Of a stretch of DNA of 64,000 bases, positions 1 to 8,668 are shown one piece after another. The DNA comes from an uncultured Microbulbifer sp. (lineage in GTDB: Bacteria > Pseudomonadota > Gammaproteobacteria > Pseudomonadales > Cellvibrionaceae): the NCBI RefSeq assembly GCF_947504145.1, contig NZ_CANNGQ010000001.1, positions 248,001 to 312,000 on the forward strand, in the 5' to 3' direction. Under the pieces are notes generated by a model. The model did no database searches, was not told where the DNA came from, and saw nothing but the letters and a program-made list of their open reading frames with translations. How positions within the stretch are numbered: position 1 is the first letter of the stretch; the number at the start of each line of letters is the position of its first letter. A program made the translations under genes and the position numbers.

Positions 1-1
1 C

Positions 2-1630
2 ATGGCGAGAAGCAAAGTGTACGACTACGTGATTGTCGGAGGCGGATCAGCCGGCTGTGTGCTGGCCAATCGCCTCAGTGAGGATGAGCAGAATCGCGTC
101 TGCCTTCTGGAGTCCGGCCCCTCCGATCACAACCTGCTGATCCAGATGCCCGTCGGTATCGGATATCTGGTGCCGGGCAAGCGCTTCAATCTTCATCACT
201 ACACGGAACCCCAGGCCAACCTCGATAACCGCCGCTTGTTCTGGCCCCGAGGGCGAGTAGTTGGTGGAAGCAGCGCCATCAATGCGATGCTGTATATCCG
301 CGGTAATGCCGGAGACTTTAATGCCTGGGAGCGCGAGGGAAATCCGGGCTGGGGCTGGGATGGTATCTTGCCTTACTTCCTTCTGGCGGAGGGCAATCAG
401 CGTGGCAGTGACGCCTGGCATAGCGGTTTTGGCCCATTGGCGGTTTCGGATCTCAAGTGGAAGTCACCGGCGGGCAAGGCGTTTGTGCGCGCTGCGCATG
501 AAGCCGGACATAGACCCAACCACGATTTCAATGGCCATCACCAGAACGGTGTCGGCTTTTATCAGGTAACACAGAAATCCGGTCGTCGTTGCTCTTCCGC
601 TACTGCCTATCTCTACTCCGCAAAGGCTCGCCCCAACCTGAGTATTTACACCAGCTCCCCCGTGGCTCGGTTGGAATTTAAAGGCAGCAGAGTCAGTGCG
701 GTGACCTTGTGGAATGGTCAGCGCGTTGTAGCCAATAAAGAAGTTATTCTGTGTGCTGGCGCCATTCAGTCGCCGCAGTTGTTGATGCTGTCGGGTATAG
801 GCCCGGAGGATGAGCTGAAAAAATTGGGTATCGTACCCCAGTGCCACCTTCCCGGCGTTGGCAGAAATTTACAGGACCACCTAGATATCACTCAGGTTGT
901 TGAAACCAATTGTGAGGTCGGATTTAACGATGGATTCTGGCCCAAGCTCAAGACGGCCCTGCGCTTTCCCGAATATCTGTTGCTGAACCGTGGAAAGCTG
1001 ACCAATAACGTAGCCGAAGCGGGTGGGTTCGCCAGCTCCAGCCTGGCCGGCGAGTACCCCGATGTCCAATTCCATCTCAGCGCGGTGCCGTTGTTCAATC
1101 ACGGGCTCGACAAGCGACCTGGCAACGGCTACTCGCTGCATGCCTGCGCCCTGCGGCCGAAAAGCCGGGGCAAGATAACATTGAAGTCTCGGGACCCTCG
1201 GGAATTGCCATCCATCCAACCCAATTATCTGGCAGAGCCGGAAGATCTGCAGGTATTGATGGAAGGCTTCGAAATGTCCCGTGAAATTATCGAGCAACCA
1301 GAGCTTAGAAAGCTGCAAAAACGCTGGTGGCAGCCCGAGCAATCCTTGGTCAGCAAGGGGGAGATTGCCAATTTCATCCGGCAAAAGGCGGAGTCAATTT
1401 ATCATCCGGTAGGCACCTGTAAGATGGGCCAGGATGACATGGCTGTGGTGGATCATGAGTTGCGTGTGCGCGGCGTGAATGGACTGCGCGTGGTGGATGC
1501 CTCCATAATGCCCACCCTGATCAGTGGCAATACCAATGCGCCAGTGATTGCCATCGCGGAAAAAGCGGCGGAAATGATCCTCGCCAAACCCGCACTACAG
1601 AAGCCGCTGGAAGTTAGTGAAAACGCATGA
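2..1630 (+). CDS. GMC-family FAD-dependent oxidoreductase (alcohol/choline dehydrogenase-like)
   Basis: A 542-residue flavoprotein of the glucose-methanol-choline family, which oxidises alcohols to aldehydes with FAD. The N-terminus has the dinucleotide-binding signature VIVGGGSAGCVLA (about residues 10-22), followed by the GMC signature around GRVVGGSSAINAM (about 84-96). The C-terminal catalytic region shows YHPVGTCKMG with the expected His, and a later SGNTNAPVIAIAEKAA segment. Length matches the family. The ATG lies at base 2, so its ribosome site is outside the window. The stop overlaps the rlmA start (ATGA). BetA (choline dehydrogenase) is the closest well-known relative, but no betB or betI is beside it, so the substrate is unassigned. 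Confidence 0.9.
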   Translation: MARSKVYDYVIVGGGSAGCVLANRLSEDEQNRVCLLESGPSDHNLLIQMPVGIGYLVPGKRFNLHHYTEPQANLDNRRLFWPRGRVVGGSSAINAMLYIRGNAGDFNAWEREGNPGWGWDGILPYFLLAEGNQRGSDAWHSGFGPLAVSDLKWKSPAGKAFVRAAHEAGHRPNHDFNGHHQNGVGFYQVTQKSGRRCSSATAYLYSAKARPNLSIYTSSPVARLEFKGSRVSAVTLWNGQRVVANKEVILCAGAIQSPQLLMLSGIGPEDELKKLGIVPQCHLPGVGRNLQDHLDITQVVETNCEVGFNDGFWPKLKTALRFPEYLLLNRGKLTNNVAEAGGFASSSLAGEYPDVQFHLSAVPLFNHGLDKRPGNGYSLHACALRPKSRGKITLKSRDPRELPSIQPNYLAEPEDLQVLMEGFEMSREIIEQPELRKLQKRWWQPEQSLVSKGEIANFIRQKAESIYHPVGTCKMGQDDMAVVDHELRVRGVNGLRVVDASIMPTLISGNTNAPVIAIAEKAAEMILAKPALQKPLEVSENA

Positions 1631-2445
1631 TCTGGCAGTGCCCTCATTGCAAAGAGCCCCTTGAATTACTGGAGCGAAGCTGGCGCTGTACCAGTGGCCA
1701 CAGTTTCGATCGCGCCAAAGAGGGCTACGTAAACCTGCTACCGGTTCAGCAAAAGCGCAGCCGGGAGCCGGGCGACTCGCTGGAGATGCTCAATGCACGC
1801 CGGCGTTTTCTCGAGGCGGGGCACTATGCGCCGTTGGCGGATGCCATTGGTGCGCAGTTGCAACGTGTTTCGACGGCGCCCGGGTGGATATTGGATGTGG
1901 GCTGCGGCGAGGGCTGGTACGCGCGCAAACTGACCGAACTCGGTTGGCAGGCGGCGCAGGTATTTGGTGTGGATATCGCCAAAGCCGGTGTGCGTTTGGC
2001 GGCCAAAAAACAACCCGAGGCACATTTTGCGGTAGCGAGCAGTTTCCATCTTCCTGTGACCGATGTAAGCGTGGATGCGATTTTGCGCGTGTTCGCCCCG
2101 GGGCCAACGGAAGAGCTGGTTCGGATACTGAAGCCGGGCGGCATCGTTGTCGACGTGTCGCCGGGGCCAGTGCATTTGTGGAGCCTGAAAAGCAGGCTTT
2201 ACGAAACCCCCAAGACCCACGAGCCGCCGGGGCCCTTGTCCGGGCTGGATGCGGTCAGCGAGTTGCGTTGCGAGTTCCCCCTCAAGATCAACACAAATCA
2301 ACAGGTGCGGGATTTTCTCGCCATGACCCCGTTTGCGTGGAAGGGGCGTGCGGAGGCGCGCGAGGCGCTGGAGCAGCAGGACACTTTGTCGCTGGAAGCG
2401 GATTTTCTGCTGCGGGTTTATCAAAAAAATACAGGGCGGGATTAA
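1627..2445 (+). CDS. rlmA: 23S rRNA (guanine-N1)-methyltransferase RlmA
   Basis: SAM-dependent methyltransferase of the RlmA/RrmA type, which methylates N1 of a guanine in helix 35 of 23S rRNA. The N-terminus carries the family zinc ribbon (C5-P-H-C8, then C and H in the segment RCTSGHSF). It is followed by KEGYVNLLP and by the SAM-binding motif ILDVGCGEGWYARKL near residue 90. Its 272 residues match the family. The start overlaps the upstream oxidoreductase stop by four bases, which indicates translational coupling; tadA follows after 3 bases. Methyl transfer in this family belongs to ribosome maturation, so the link to the oxidoreductase looks like simple co-transcription. Confidence 0.93.
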   Translation: MIWQCPHCKEPLELLERSWRCTSGHSFDRAKEGYVNLLPVQQKRSREPGDSLEMLNARRRFLEAGHYAPLADAIGAQLQRVSTAPGWILDVGCGEGWYARKLTELGWQAAQVFGVDIAKAGVRLAAKKQPEAHFAVASSFHLPVTDVSVDAILRVFAPGPTEELVRILKPGGIVVDVSPGPVHLWSLKSRLYETPKTHEPPGPLSGLDAVSELRCEFPLKINTNQQVRDFLAMTPFAWKGRAEAREALEQQDTLSLEADFLLRVYQKNTGRD

Positions 2446-2448
2446 CAA

Positions 2449-2904
2449 GTGGCAACGCCGCGGGATTATCAGTTTATGCATCAGGCACTGGCGCTGGCAG
2501 GCAAAGGCGCCGAGCTCGGAGAAGTGCCAGTGGGGGCGCTGGTGGTGCTCGACGGTGAGGTGATTGGTGAGGGTTTTAATCAGCCCATATCTGCCTCCGA
2601 CCCCAGTGCGCACGCGGAAGTGAAAGCACTGCGTGCCGCAGCAGCGCACCAGAGCAATTACCGCTTACCCGGCGCCACCCTGTACGTGACCATAGAACCG
2701 TGCACCATGTGTTTCGGCACGCTGATTCACGCGCGCATCGCGCGGTTGGTCTACGGCGCAGCCGAGCCCCGTGCCGGGGTGGTGGCAAGCCAGTTACAGT
2801 TGGCTGATCAGACGTTTTTCAATCACAAAATAGAAGTAGAAGGGGGCGTTCTGGCTGACGAGGCTGGTGCCCTGGTGCGAGATTTTTTCCAGAAACGACG
2901 TTAA
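2449..2904 (+). CDS. tadA: tRNA-specific adenosine deaminase TadA
   Basis: Zinc deaminase that converts adenosine 34 of tRNA-Arg(ACG) to inosine. The catalytic HAE motif is at residues 55-57 and the zinc-binding PCTMC at 84-88, both intact. The typical GEVPVGALVV segment sits near residue 24. It is 151 residues long. The GTG start is the first start codon after the rlmA stop and keeps the conserved N-terminal helix (MHQALALA); a weak GGA lies 7 bases upstream. The small channel gene begins 2 bases after the stop. Confidence 0.95.
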   Translation: MATPRDYQFMHQALALAGKGAELGEVPVGALVVLDGEVIGEGFNQPISASDPSAHAEVKALRAAAAHQSNYRLPGATLYVTIEPCTMCFGTLIHARIARLVYGAAEPRAGVVASQLQLADQTFFNHKIEVEGGVLADEAGALVRDFFQKRR

Positions 2905-2906
2905 CC

Positions 2907-3344
2907 ATGTTCTTGGCAATCCTGATCAATGCACTGCTGGTCGCAGTGGCGGTGGTGCTTCACCATGAAGCGCTCAATATTCTATTTTGGTTGGGCCGGA
3001 GGCTCAGCGTACGACGCAATATTGGCGTACTGATCGGCGTTTTTGGGGCGCTGGTTGCCCACATCGTCGAGATCTGGATGTTTGCGGTGGGGTATCTGTA
3101 TATGTATCACTCACCCTATTTCGGCACACTGGAGGGGAATTTCGACGGAACATTGCTCGATTGTGTTTACTTTTCCTTTACGACTTACACCTCCCTTGGT
3201 GTCGGTGACATCGAGCCATACGGAGCTCTGCGCTTTACCGTAGGGCTTGAGGCACTCACCGGGCTGGTATTGATTACCTGGACCGCGTCTTTCCTGTTTC
3301 TGAAAATGCAGCGTTACTGGCAGCGGGAGACGGAAAACTGCTAA
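2907..3344 (+). CDS. Small two-helix potassium channel (Ion_trans_2-type)
   Basis: A 145-residue inner-membrane protein with hydrophobic helices at about residues 1-18, 38-66 and 108-130. Between the last two is a pore loop, TTYTSLGVGDIEPYG (about 92-106), which matches the K+ channel filter except that the central aromatic of the usual TVGYGD is replaced (LGVGD). The final 15 residues are a short cytosolic tail without an RCK/TrkA domain, so any ligand gating must come from elsewhere. The ATG is 2 bases after tadA. Ion selectivity is inferred from the filter only. Confidence 0.8.
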   Translation: MFLAILINALLVAVAVVLHHEALNILFWLGRRLSVRRNIGVLIGVFGALVAHIVEIWMFAVGYLYMYHSPYFGTLEGNFDGTLLDCVYFSFTTYTSLGVGDIEPYGALRFTVGLEALTGLVLITWTASFLFLKMQRYWQRETENC

Positions 3345-3452
3345 GGCGCCGTATTTTCTTCGCTCTGATACTGCACGCGCTTTTTCTGATTACACCACGG
3401 CCAGGGCAGCCTCTTACTGGTTACCTTTGCTCAACGAAACACAGGGAATGAT

Positions 3453-4826
3453 GTGAAAAATAGAATATCGATTGTACTGATTGTAATACTGGTGACTTCT
3501 ATACTGATGGCATGCGACAACAGCAAGTCGCCGGAAGGGAAAGACAGCGAAGAAACAGCAGTTTCCGCCTCCACCGATATAACAGGTACACAAAAGGAAG
3601 GCGCTGATCCCGCGCTGGATCAGATCGCACAAGACTACGTGCGTCTGGTGCTGACCCTTGGCAAGCACGATAAAAGCTATGTGGATGCCTACTACGGCCC
3701 GGCAGAGTGGAAGTCAGAAGCCGAGGCCGATAACGCATCACCGGCAGAACTCGCGAGCCGCGCAGAAATGCTACTGTCCAGACTGCCGCAGAATATCGAG
3801 CCAGCGGGAGATCTGCTGACCCTGCGCAAGCACTACCTGAAAACCCAGTTGAAAGCGGTTGCCGCCCACGCCCATCATATTGCCGACGCCAGCTTTCGCG
3901 ACTTTCAACAGGAGGCCAAATTACTCTACGACACCGAGCCGCCGGTGCAGGAGTACGCGGAGTTTGACCCCGTACTGGCGCAGCTGGAGACGGAACTGCC
4001 GGGCAGCGAGCCGTTACACCTGCGGGTTCAGCAGTTCCAGCAGCAATATCGGATACCGGAAGACAAGCTGGATGCCGTGTTCAGCGCCGCCATTGCCGAG
4101 TGTAAGAAGCGGTCCCTGGAGCATATTCAGTTACCGGCCAATGAAAGTTTCAAGCTGGAGTACGTGAAGGACAAACCCTGGAGTGGCTACAACTGGTATC
4201 AGGGCAACGCACACAGCCTGATCCAGATCAACTCTGAACTGCCGATTTATATTGATCGCGCCGTCGATCTGGGCTGTCACGAAGGCTACCCGGGGCACCA
4301 TACCTACAATGCGCTGCTGGAGCAGAAGCTGGTCAAGGATCAGGGCTGGCCGGAGTACAGTGTCTATCCACTGTTCAGCCCCCAGTCACTGATCGCGGAA
4401 GGCAGTGCCAATTACGGTATTGAACTGGCTTTTCCCGGGGATGAAAAAACCCGTTTTGAACAGGAAACGCTGTATCCCCTGGCCGGCCTGGACCCACCCT
4501 CGGCGGAAAAGTACCAGCGGGTGCTTTCGCTACTGGCGCAGCTAAAATTCGCGGAAAACATCGTCGCGCGCGAATACATCAATGGCAAGCTCGACCGGGA
4601 TGAAGCCATTGCGCGCTTTCAGAAGTACACCGTCATGAGCCCGGAAAAGGCAGCACAGCGTGTCCGCTTCGTGGATACCTACGGTGCCTATGTGATCAAT
4701 TACAACTGGGGGAAAGCATTGGTGAAGGAGTATGTGGAGCGCGATGCAGAAACCACTGACGCGCGCTGGCAGAAATTTTCAACGTTGTTGTCCTCACCCC
4801 GCTTGCCTTCGTCCCTGTACTGGTAG
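3453..4826 (+). CDS. DUF885-family lipoprotein, putative zinc metallopeptidase
   Basis: A 457-residue predicted lipoprotein. The signal peptide ends in the lipobox ILMAC with the lipidated Cys at residue 21, followed by a polar linker. The body matches the DUF885 family, related in fold to M32 carboxypeptidases. The hallmark HEGYPGHH (about residue 276) gives an HExxH-like zinc site with one extra residue, and a glutamate-containing segment (LIAEGSANYG) about 40 residues later could supply a further ligand. Family members are thought to be peptidases, but substrates are poorly known. The ATG follows a spaced AGGGAATG element. Confidence 0.8.
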   Translation: MKNRISIVLIVILVTSILMACDNSKSPEGKDSEETAVSASTDITGTQKEGADPALDQIAQDYVRLVLTLGKHDKSYVDAYYGPAEWKSEAEADNASPAELASRAEMLLSRLPQNIEPAGDLLTLRKHYLKTQLKAVAAHAHHIADASFRDFQQEAKLLYDTEPPVQEYAEFDPVLAQLETELPGSEPLHLRVQQFQQQYRIPEDKLDAVFSAAIAECKKRSLEHIQLPANESFKLEYVKDKPWSGYNWYQGNAHSLIQINSELPIYIDRAVDLGCHEGYPGHHTYNALLEQKLVKDQGWPEYSVYPLFSPQSLIAEGSANYGIELAFPGDEKTRFEQETLYPLAGLDPPSAEKYQRVLSLLAQLKFAENIVAREYINGKLDRDEAIARFQKYTVMSPEKAAQRVRFVDTYGAYVINYNWGKALVKEYVERDAETTDARWQKFSTLLSSPRLPSSLYW

Positions 4827-4834
4827 CACCGGAG

Positions 4835-4864
4835 GTTGGGGCGTGGAAATATCTCCGCCCCAAC
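4835..4864 (+). terminator. Candidate hairpin terminator after the DUF885 gene
   Basis: Nine-base stem GTTGGGGCG (4835-4843) pairs with CGCCCCAAC (4856-4864) across a 12-base loop, 9 bases after the stop codon. The T-rich tract (TTTTATTTTTTT) lies about 15 bases further downstream, so it is not a textbook terminator. Confidence 0.5.
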
Positions 4865-5248
4865 ACTTCTTAACGTTTTATTTTTTTCCAGATTTCCTGA
4901 CCTGAATGTCGTCTGAATAGCTGACGGAAATTTTCCTATCTGGAATATTCCGGACATGAGTTGTCCACAGGTCTGGCGCCGAAACTCACTTCTGTGGACA
5001 AGTGTGGCGTCAAATAGCTCCTTTCTGTCGTCTTATTTTCCATTTTAAATGTCTCCAGAACCCTCGGCGATTTTTGCGCCTGGCGCATAATTTATTTTAA
5101 TGGAGGTGTATGGCGTCCACATTGTGCAAAAGTTCCACAGATGGAGATTTTTTTCGGTTGTTTTTTCTACAGGTGGTTGTTCCCGTGTCTAGACTGACAG
5201 TGATTGGGTTAATTGCTGTTTAATTTGCCGAATACGATGGAGTTCTCA
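4865..5248. other. Intergenic stretch upstream of the OmpW gene
   Basis: No convincing gene. The stretch is AT-rich compared with its surroundings. It contains a 10-base inverted repeat TTGTCCACAG (4961-4970) and CTGTGGACAA (4992-5001), whose cores resemble DnaA boxes. Before the porin start there are T-rich tracts (5150-5170). I see no clear -35/-10 pair. The porin ribosome site GGAG is at 5239-5242. Confidence 0.5.
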
Positions 5249-6001
5249 ATGAAAAAGACACGCGTTCTGACACCGCTTGCTATCGCTTTTGCTGCCATGG
5301 TTAGTGCCCAACAGGCATCAGCGGACTGGTTGAGTGATGGTGATTTTATTGTTCGTGTTGGTGCCAGCTGGGTAGACCCAGATGACAGCCGTGATGATCT
5401 GCGCTTTAGCGACGATTTCATTCACGAAGATTTTGATATCGACGCTGATACCACCTGGAATATTTCCGGTGCCTGGCTTCCGGTTGAGCATTGGGGTGTT
5501 GAACTGATGTATATCGGTTCAACTAACCACGACATGGACCTGAAGCGCATTGGCTATGCCGGTGACTATTACGATATCGACAAGTACACAGTTGGTGACT
5601 TTGATGCCAGCTATTCCAATGCCTATCTGAACTGGTATCCGCTGAGCCGCGATTGCATGGGCCAGCCCTACATCGGTATTGGTCTTAACTACACCGACTT
5701 CAATGACGTTAGTCTGTCTAATGATTTCCGCGATGACCTGAATGACCTGGGGCTGACGAATTTCGATAATCGAATGACGCATTCCTGGGGCTTTACCGGT
5801 CAGTTCGGTGTGGACTTCAAGTTCGGTCATGAAAGCGCATTCCTGGTGAACGCTGCGGTACTGTATATCGATGCGGACACCGATTATCGCTTCTCTTACA
5901 CCGACAACAACTTCCAGCCGTCGGAGCGCTTTGTTGGTGAAGTAACCGACATTGACTACAGCCCTTGGGTGTTCAACCTGGGTGTTGGTTACTCTTTCTA
6001 A
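5249..6001 (+). CDS. OmpW-family outer-membrane protein
   Basis: A 250-residue protein with a cleavable signal peptide (MKKTRVLTPLAIAFA, with processing expected near SADW). The alternating polar/hydrophobic pattern is that of an eight-stranded barrel, and it ends in VFNLGVGYSF with the terminal Phe used for BAM recognition. The body contains OmpW-like segments such as GVELMYIGSTNHD and YIGIGLNYTDF. The sequence is rich in Asp and Tyr. I chose the ATG at 5249 over an upstream in-frame TTG because GGAG lies 6 bases before it and a proper signal peptide begins there. OmpW proteins form narrow hydrophobic channels; the cargo here is unknown. Confidence 0.85.
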   Translation: MKKTRVLTPLAIAFAAMVSAQQASADWLSDGDFIVRVGASWVDPDDSRDDLRFSDDFIHEDFDIDADTTWNISGAWLPVEHWGVELMYIGSTNHDMDLKRIGYAGDYYDIDKYTVGDFDASYSNAYLNWYPLSRDCMGQPYIGIGLNYTDFNDVSLSNDFRDDLNDLGLTNFDNRMTHSWGFTGQFGVDFKFGHESAFLVNAAVLYIDADTDYRFSYTDNNFQPSERFVGEVTDIDYSPWVFNLGVGYSF

Positions 6002-6043
6002 TCTCGCAAACGAGATTAAAGAGTAACGTTCAAGGATGAACGG

Positions 6044-6068
6044 AAAGGCACCTTCGGGTGCCTTTTTC
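6044..6068 (+). terminator. Intrinsic terminator after the OmpW gene
   Basis: Nine-base stem AAAGGCACC / GGTGCCTTT with a TTCG tetraloop (6053-6056), running into a T tract. This is a textbook rho-independent terminator 42 bases after the porin stop. Confidence 0.93.
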
Positions 6069-6115
6069 GTTTCGATGGTTATTGAACGGATTGTTCACTG
6101 TCTACCGGTTTCACC

Positions 6116-7087
6116 ATGGAATATCGCGATTATTACCAGATTCTGGGTGTGGAGCGCAGTGCTGCGCAGGATGAAATCAAGCGCGCATACCGTAAGCTTG
6201 CACGTAAATATCATCCGGATGTGAGCAAGGAAGACGACGCGGAAGATCGCTTCAAGGAAGTAAACGAAGCCTATGAAGTGCTGAAGGATCCGGAAAAACG
6301 CGCCGCTTACGATCAGCTCGGTAAAAACTGGAACAGCGGCCAGGACTTCAACCCACCGCCGGACTGGGACCAGGGATTTGAGTTCCATGGTGGTGGTTAC
6401 ACCGAGGCGGACCCGGAAGCGTTCAGTGATTTTTTTGAAAGCCTGTTCGGGCGCGGCGGATTTACCCAGGGCGGTTTTAACCGGGAGGGCTTCCAGCGCG
6501 GTGGCCAGCAATTTCACGGGCAGGGGCAAAATACCCATGCGCGGATCGCCATTGATATCGAAGACAGTTATGCCGGCAGCAAACGCCAGATCACCCTGAA
6601 ACACTCTGAGCTGGGGCCCGATGGTCGCCCGGTACTCAAAGAGCGCAAGCTGAATGTCACCATTCCCAAAGGGGTGACGGAAGGGCAGCAGATTCGGTTG
6701 GCGGGGCAGGGCGAGCCCGGTATGGGCGAAGGCAAGGCCGGCGACCTGTTTCTGGAAATAGTGTTTAACGCGCACCCTCGTTACAGCGTGGAGGGAAAGA
6801 CGGTGTACCTGGATTTGCCGGTGGCTCCCTGGGAGGCGGCACTCGGTGGCAAGGTAGAGGTGCAGACACCGGATGGCGCGGTGAACCTGACGCTGCCCGC
6901 CAACAGTAAGAGTGGCGGTAAATTACGCCTCAAAGGACGCGGCTTACCGGCGAAAGAGCCTGGCGACCTCTATGTGGTATTGGATATCGTCACACCAGCG
7001 GCAAATACGGATGCCGAGCGCGCCGCTTACGGCGAGTTCCGCGATGCGTTTACCTTCGATCCGCGTGGCAGTGCGGGCCGGGCATAG
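6116..7087 (+). CDS. cbpA: Curved-DNA-binding co-chaperone CbpA (DnaJ family)
   Basis: DnaJ-type co-chaperone of 323 residues that stimulates DnaK and also binds curved DNA in relatives. The J domain occupies residues 1-70 with the invariant HPD at 33-35. A Gly/Phe-rich linker follows (about 75-135), then two C-terminal substrate-binding beta domains. The cysteine-rich zinc region of DnaJ is absent, which is what separates CbpA from DnaJ. Its partner gene cbpM starts 23 bases downstream, the standard arrangement in proteobacteria. Confidence 0.93.
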   Translation: MEYRDYYQILGVERSAAQDEIKRAYRKLARKYHPDVSKEDDAEDRFKEVNEAYEVLKDPEKRAAYDQLGKNWNSGQDFNPPPDWDQGFEFHGGGYTEADPEAFSDFFESLFGRGGFTQGGFNREGFQRGGQQFHGQGQNTHARIAIDIEDSYAGSKRQITLKHSELGPDGRPVLKERKLNVTIPKGVTEGQQIRLAGQGEPGMGEGKAGDLFLEIVFNAHPRYSVEGKTVYLDLPVAPWEAALGGKVEVQTPDGAVNLTLPANSKSGGKLRLKGRGLPAKEPGDLYVVLDIVTPAANTDAERAAYGEFRDAFTFDPRGSAGRA

Positions 7088-7110
7088 GTCTTGATCGGGA
7101 GAGCGAAAGT

Positions 7111-7419
7111 ATGTCGTCTGAAATTGAATCCACAGCCGTGATCCTGGATGAGAACAGCCAGCTGACACTACGCGAACTATGTATCGCCTGTGCGCTCTCT
7201 GCCGAGCAGGTGATGGCATTGATGGAGGAGGGGGTCATCGAGCCCCACCGGGCCACCGACCCCATGAAGTTCAGCGGGGTCTGTGTGCGGCGGGTAAGAC
7301 GGGTGGTACACCTTGAGCGGGACCTGGGGGTGAACCATGCGGGGGCGGCACTGGCGCTGGAGTTGCTGGAAGAAATCGAGCAACTCCGCGCGCGTATCCG
7401 CCGCCTGGAGCGGCGCTAG
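7111..7419 (+). CDS. cbpM: Chaperone modulator CbpM
   Basis: A 102-residue protein of the CbpM family, which binds the J domain of CbpA and restrains its co-chaperone and DNA-binding activity. The sequence has a MerR-like helix-turn-helix region (LTLRELCIACALSAEQVMAL, then EEGVIEPH). A C-terminal coiled coil follows (ALELLEEIEQLRARIRRLERR region). It lies immediately downstream of cbpA; GGAGAG sits shortly before the ATG. Confidence 0.92.
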   Translation: MSSEIESTAVILDENSQLTLRELCIACALSAEQVMALMEEGVIEPHRATDPMKFSGVCVRRVRRVVHLERDLGVNHAGAALALELLEEIEQLRARIRRLERR

Positions 7420-7445
7420 TCTTGTTCTATTAGCGCTGACGGGGC

Positions 7446-8429
7446 CTAAATCGCAGTGCTGGTGATTTCGTAAATCAGGTAACCGGTGTATGCCAAGTAG
7501 GCGGAAAGCAGTGCCGCGCCTTCAAACCGGTTGATGCGGCCCTGCCGTTTGCGGAATCCGTAGCCAAAAATAAACAGCGCGATGGTCAACCCCATCACCA
7601 TCGGCCAGTCGCGGGTGAGCAACTCCGGAGGGACGGTGGGCATGGGTGCGATGGCGCCGGCGATACCCACTACCGCCAGCAGGTTGAACATGTTCGAGCC
7701 CACCACGTTGCCGATGGCGATATCGTGTTCGCCCTTGCGCGCTGCCGCAACCGTAGCCGCAAGCTCCGGCAGTGAGGTGCCGAGAGCGACGATGGTGAGG
7801 CCAATAATCAGGTCACTGACCCCCAGCTGATGGGCGATGGTTACTGCACCCCAAACCAGCAGGCGTGAGCTGATGATCAGCAGAATCAGCCCGGCGACCA
7901 CCCAGAACAGCGCCTTGTTGAGCGGCATATCGTGCTCTTCGAGGTGGCTGTCCATATCCGATTCAATCACATCCCCCTTACCTTTCAGCGCGGAGTAAAT
8001 GGACCAGCCGATCAGGCCGAAAAAGCCCCCCAGTAGGATCAGGGACTCGGTGCGGCTGAGGCCGCCGTTCCAGAAAAAGGCAGCGGTCACACAGGTTAGC
8101 ACCAGTAGCAGCGGCAGCTCCTTGTGGATGATTTTGCTGTTGACCGTGAGCGGAATCATGATCGCGGTGGCGCCGAGTATCAGGCCCGTGTTGGCGATAT
8201 TGGAGCCGTAGGCATTACCCAGTGCGAGACCGGGGCTGCCGTCCAGTGCCGCCATGGCGGATACCACCATTTCCGGCGCGGAAGTACCAAAGCCGACGAT
8301 CACCATGCCGATCAGCAGTGACGGCATGCCCGCGTGTTTTGCGGTGGCTGCCGCCCCGTCGACGAAGCGGTCAGCGCTCCACATCAGCAGGACAAATCCG
8401 GCGAGAATCGCAATCAGGGCAAGGGTCAT
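7446..8429 (-). CDS. Calcium/sodium antiporter (YrbG-like, CaCA family)
   Basis: A 327-residue inner-membrane exchanger with about ten helices and the two inverted alpha repeats of the CaCA superfamily. The first has GFGTSAPEMVVSA and GNAYGSNIANT (about residues 46-85); the second has ALGTSLPELAATV and GNVVGSNMFN (about 210-255). The acidic residues of both repeats are intact. A cytosolic acidic/His segment (ESDMDSHLEEHD, about 158-169) separates the halves. It exchanges Na+ for Ca2+ in characterised relatives. The gene is convergent with cbpM and stands alone. Confidence 0.9.
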   Translation of the reverse strand: MTLALIAILAGFVLLMWSADRFVDGAAATAKHAGMPSLLIGMVIVGFGTSAPEMVVSAMAALDGSPGLALGNAYGSNIANTGLILGATAIMIPLTVNSKIIHKELPLLLVLTCVTAAFFWNGGLSRTESLILLGGFFGLIGWSIYSALKGKGDVIESDMDSHLEEHDMPLNKALFWVVAGLILLIISSRLLVWGAVTIAHQLGVSDLIIGLTIVALGTSLPELAATVAAARKGEHDIAIGNVVGSNMFNLLAVVGIAGAIAPMPTVPPELLTRDWPMVMGLTIALFIFGYGFRKRQGRINRFEGAALLSAYLAYTGYLIYEITSTAI

Positions 8430-8668
8430 GGCTATCCTTGGTAGTTGGTCTTGGTGTCAGTCGTGTTGCTAACCAGTCGGTCGCGGCACAGATTTCAGGT
8501 TGCCGCGAGGAGGTTCGAAATCGGGGGCGATTGTAACGGCTCTTTCGCCCCCTTGCAGCGCTGTTTGCCCGGATACGGTGCTGGTGGCACCTAATCGGGG
8601 ACCCTACAGTTTGGTCTGATTTCGAATCCGCCATTTATTCCGTTGAACTGGGCAGAGGCCGTGAGTGT

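Noticed and set aside
4961-5001. A chromosomal replication origin based on DnaA-like boxes
   Set aside because: Only two imperfect boxes and no dnaA, dnaN, gidA or AT-rich unwinding region with repeats nearby.
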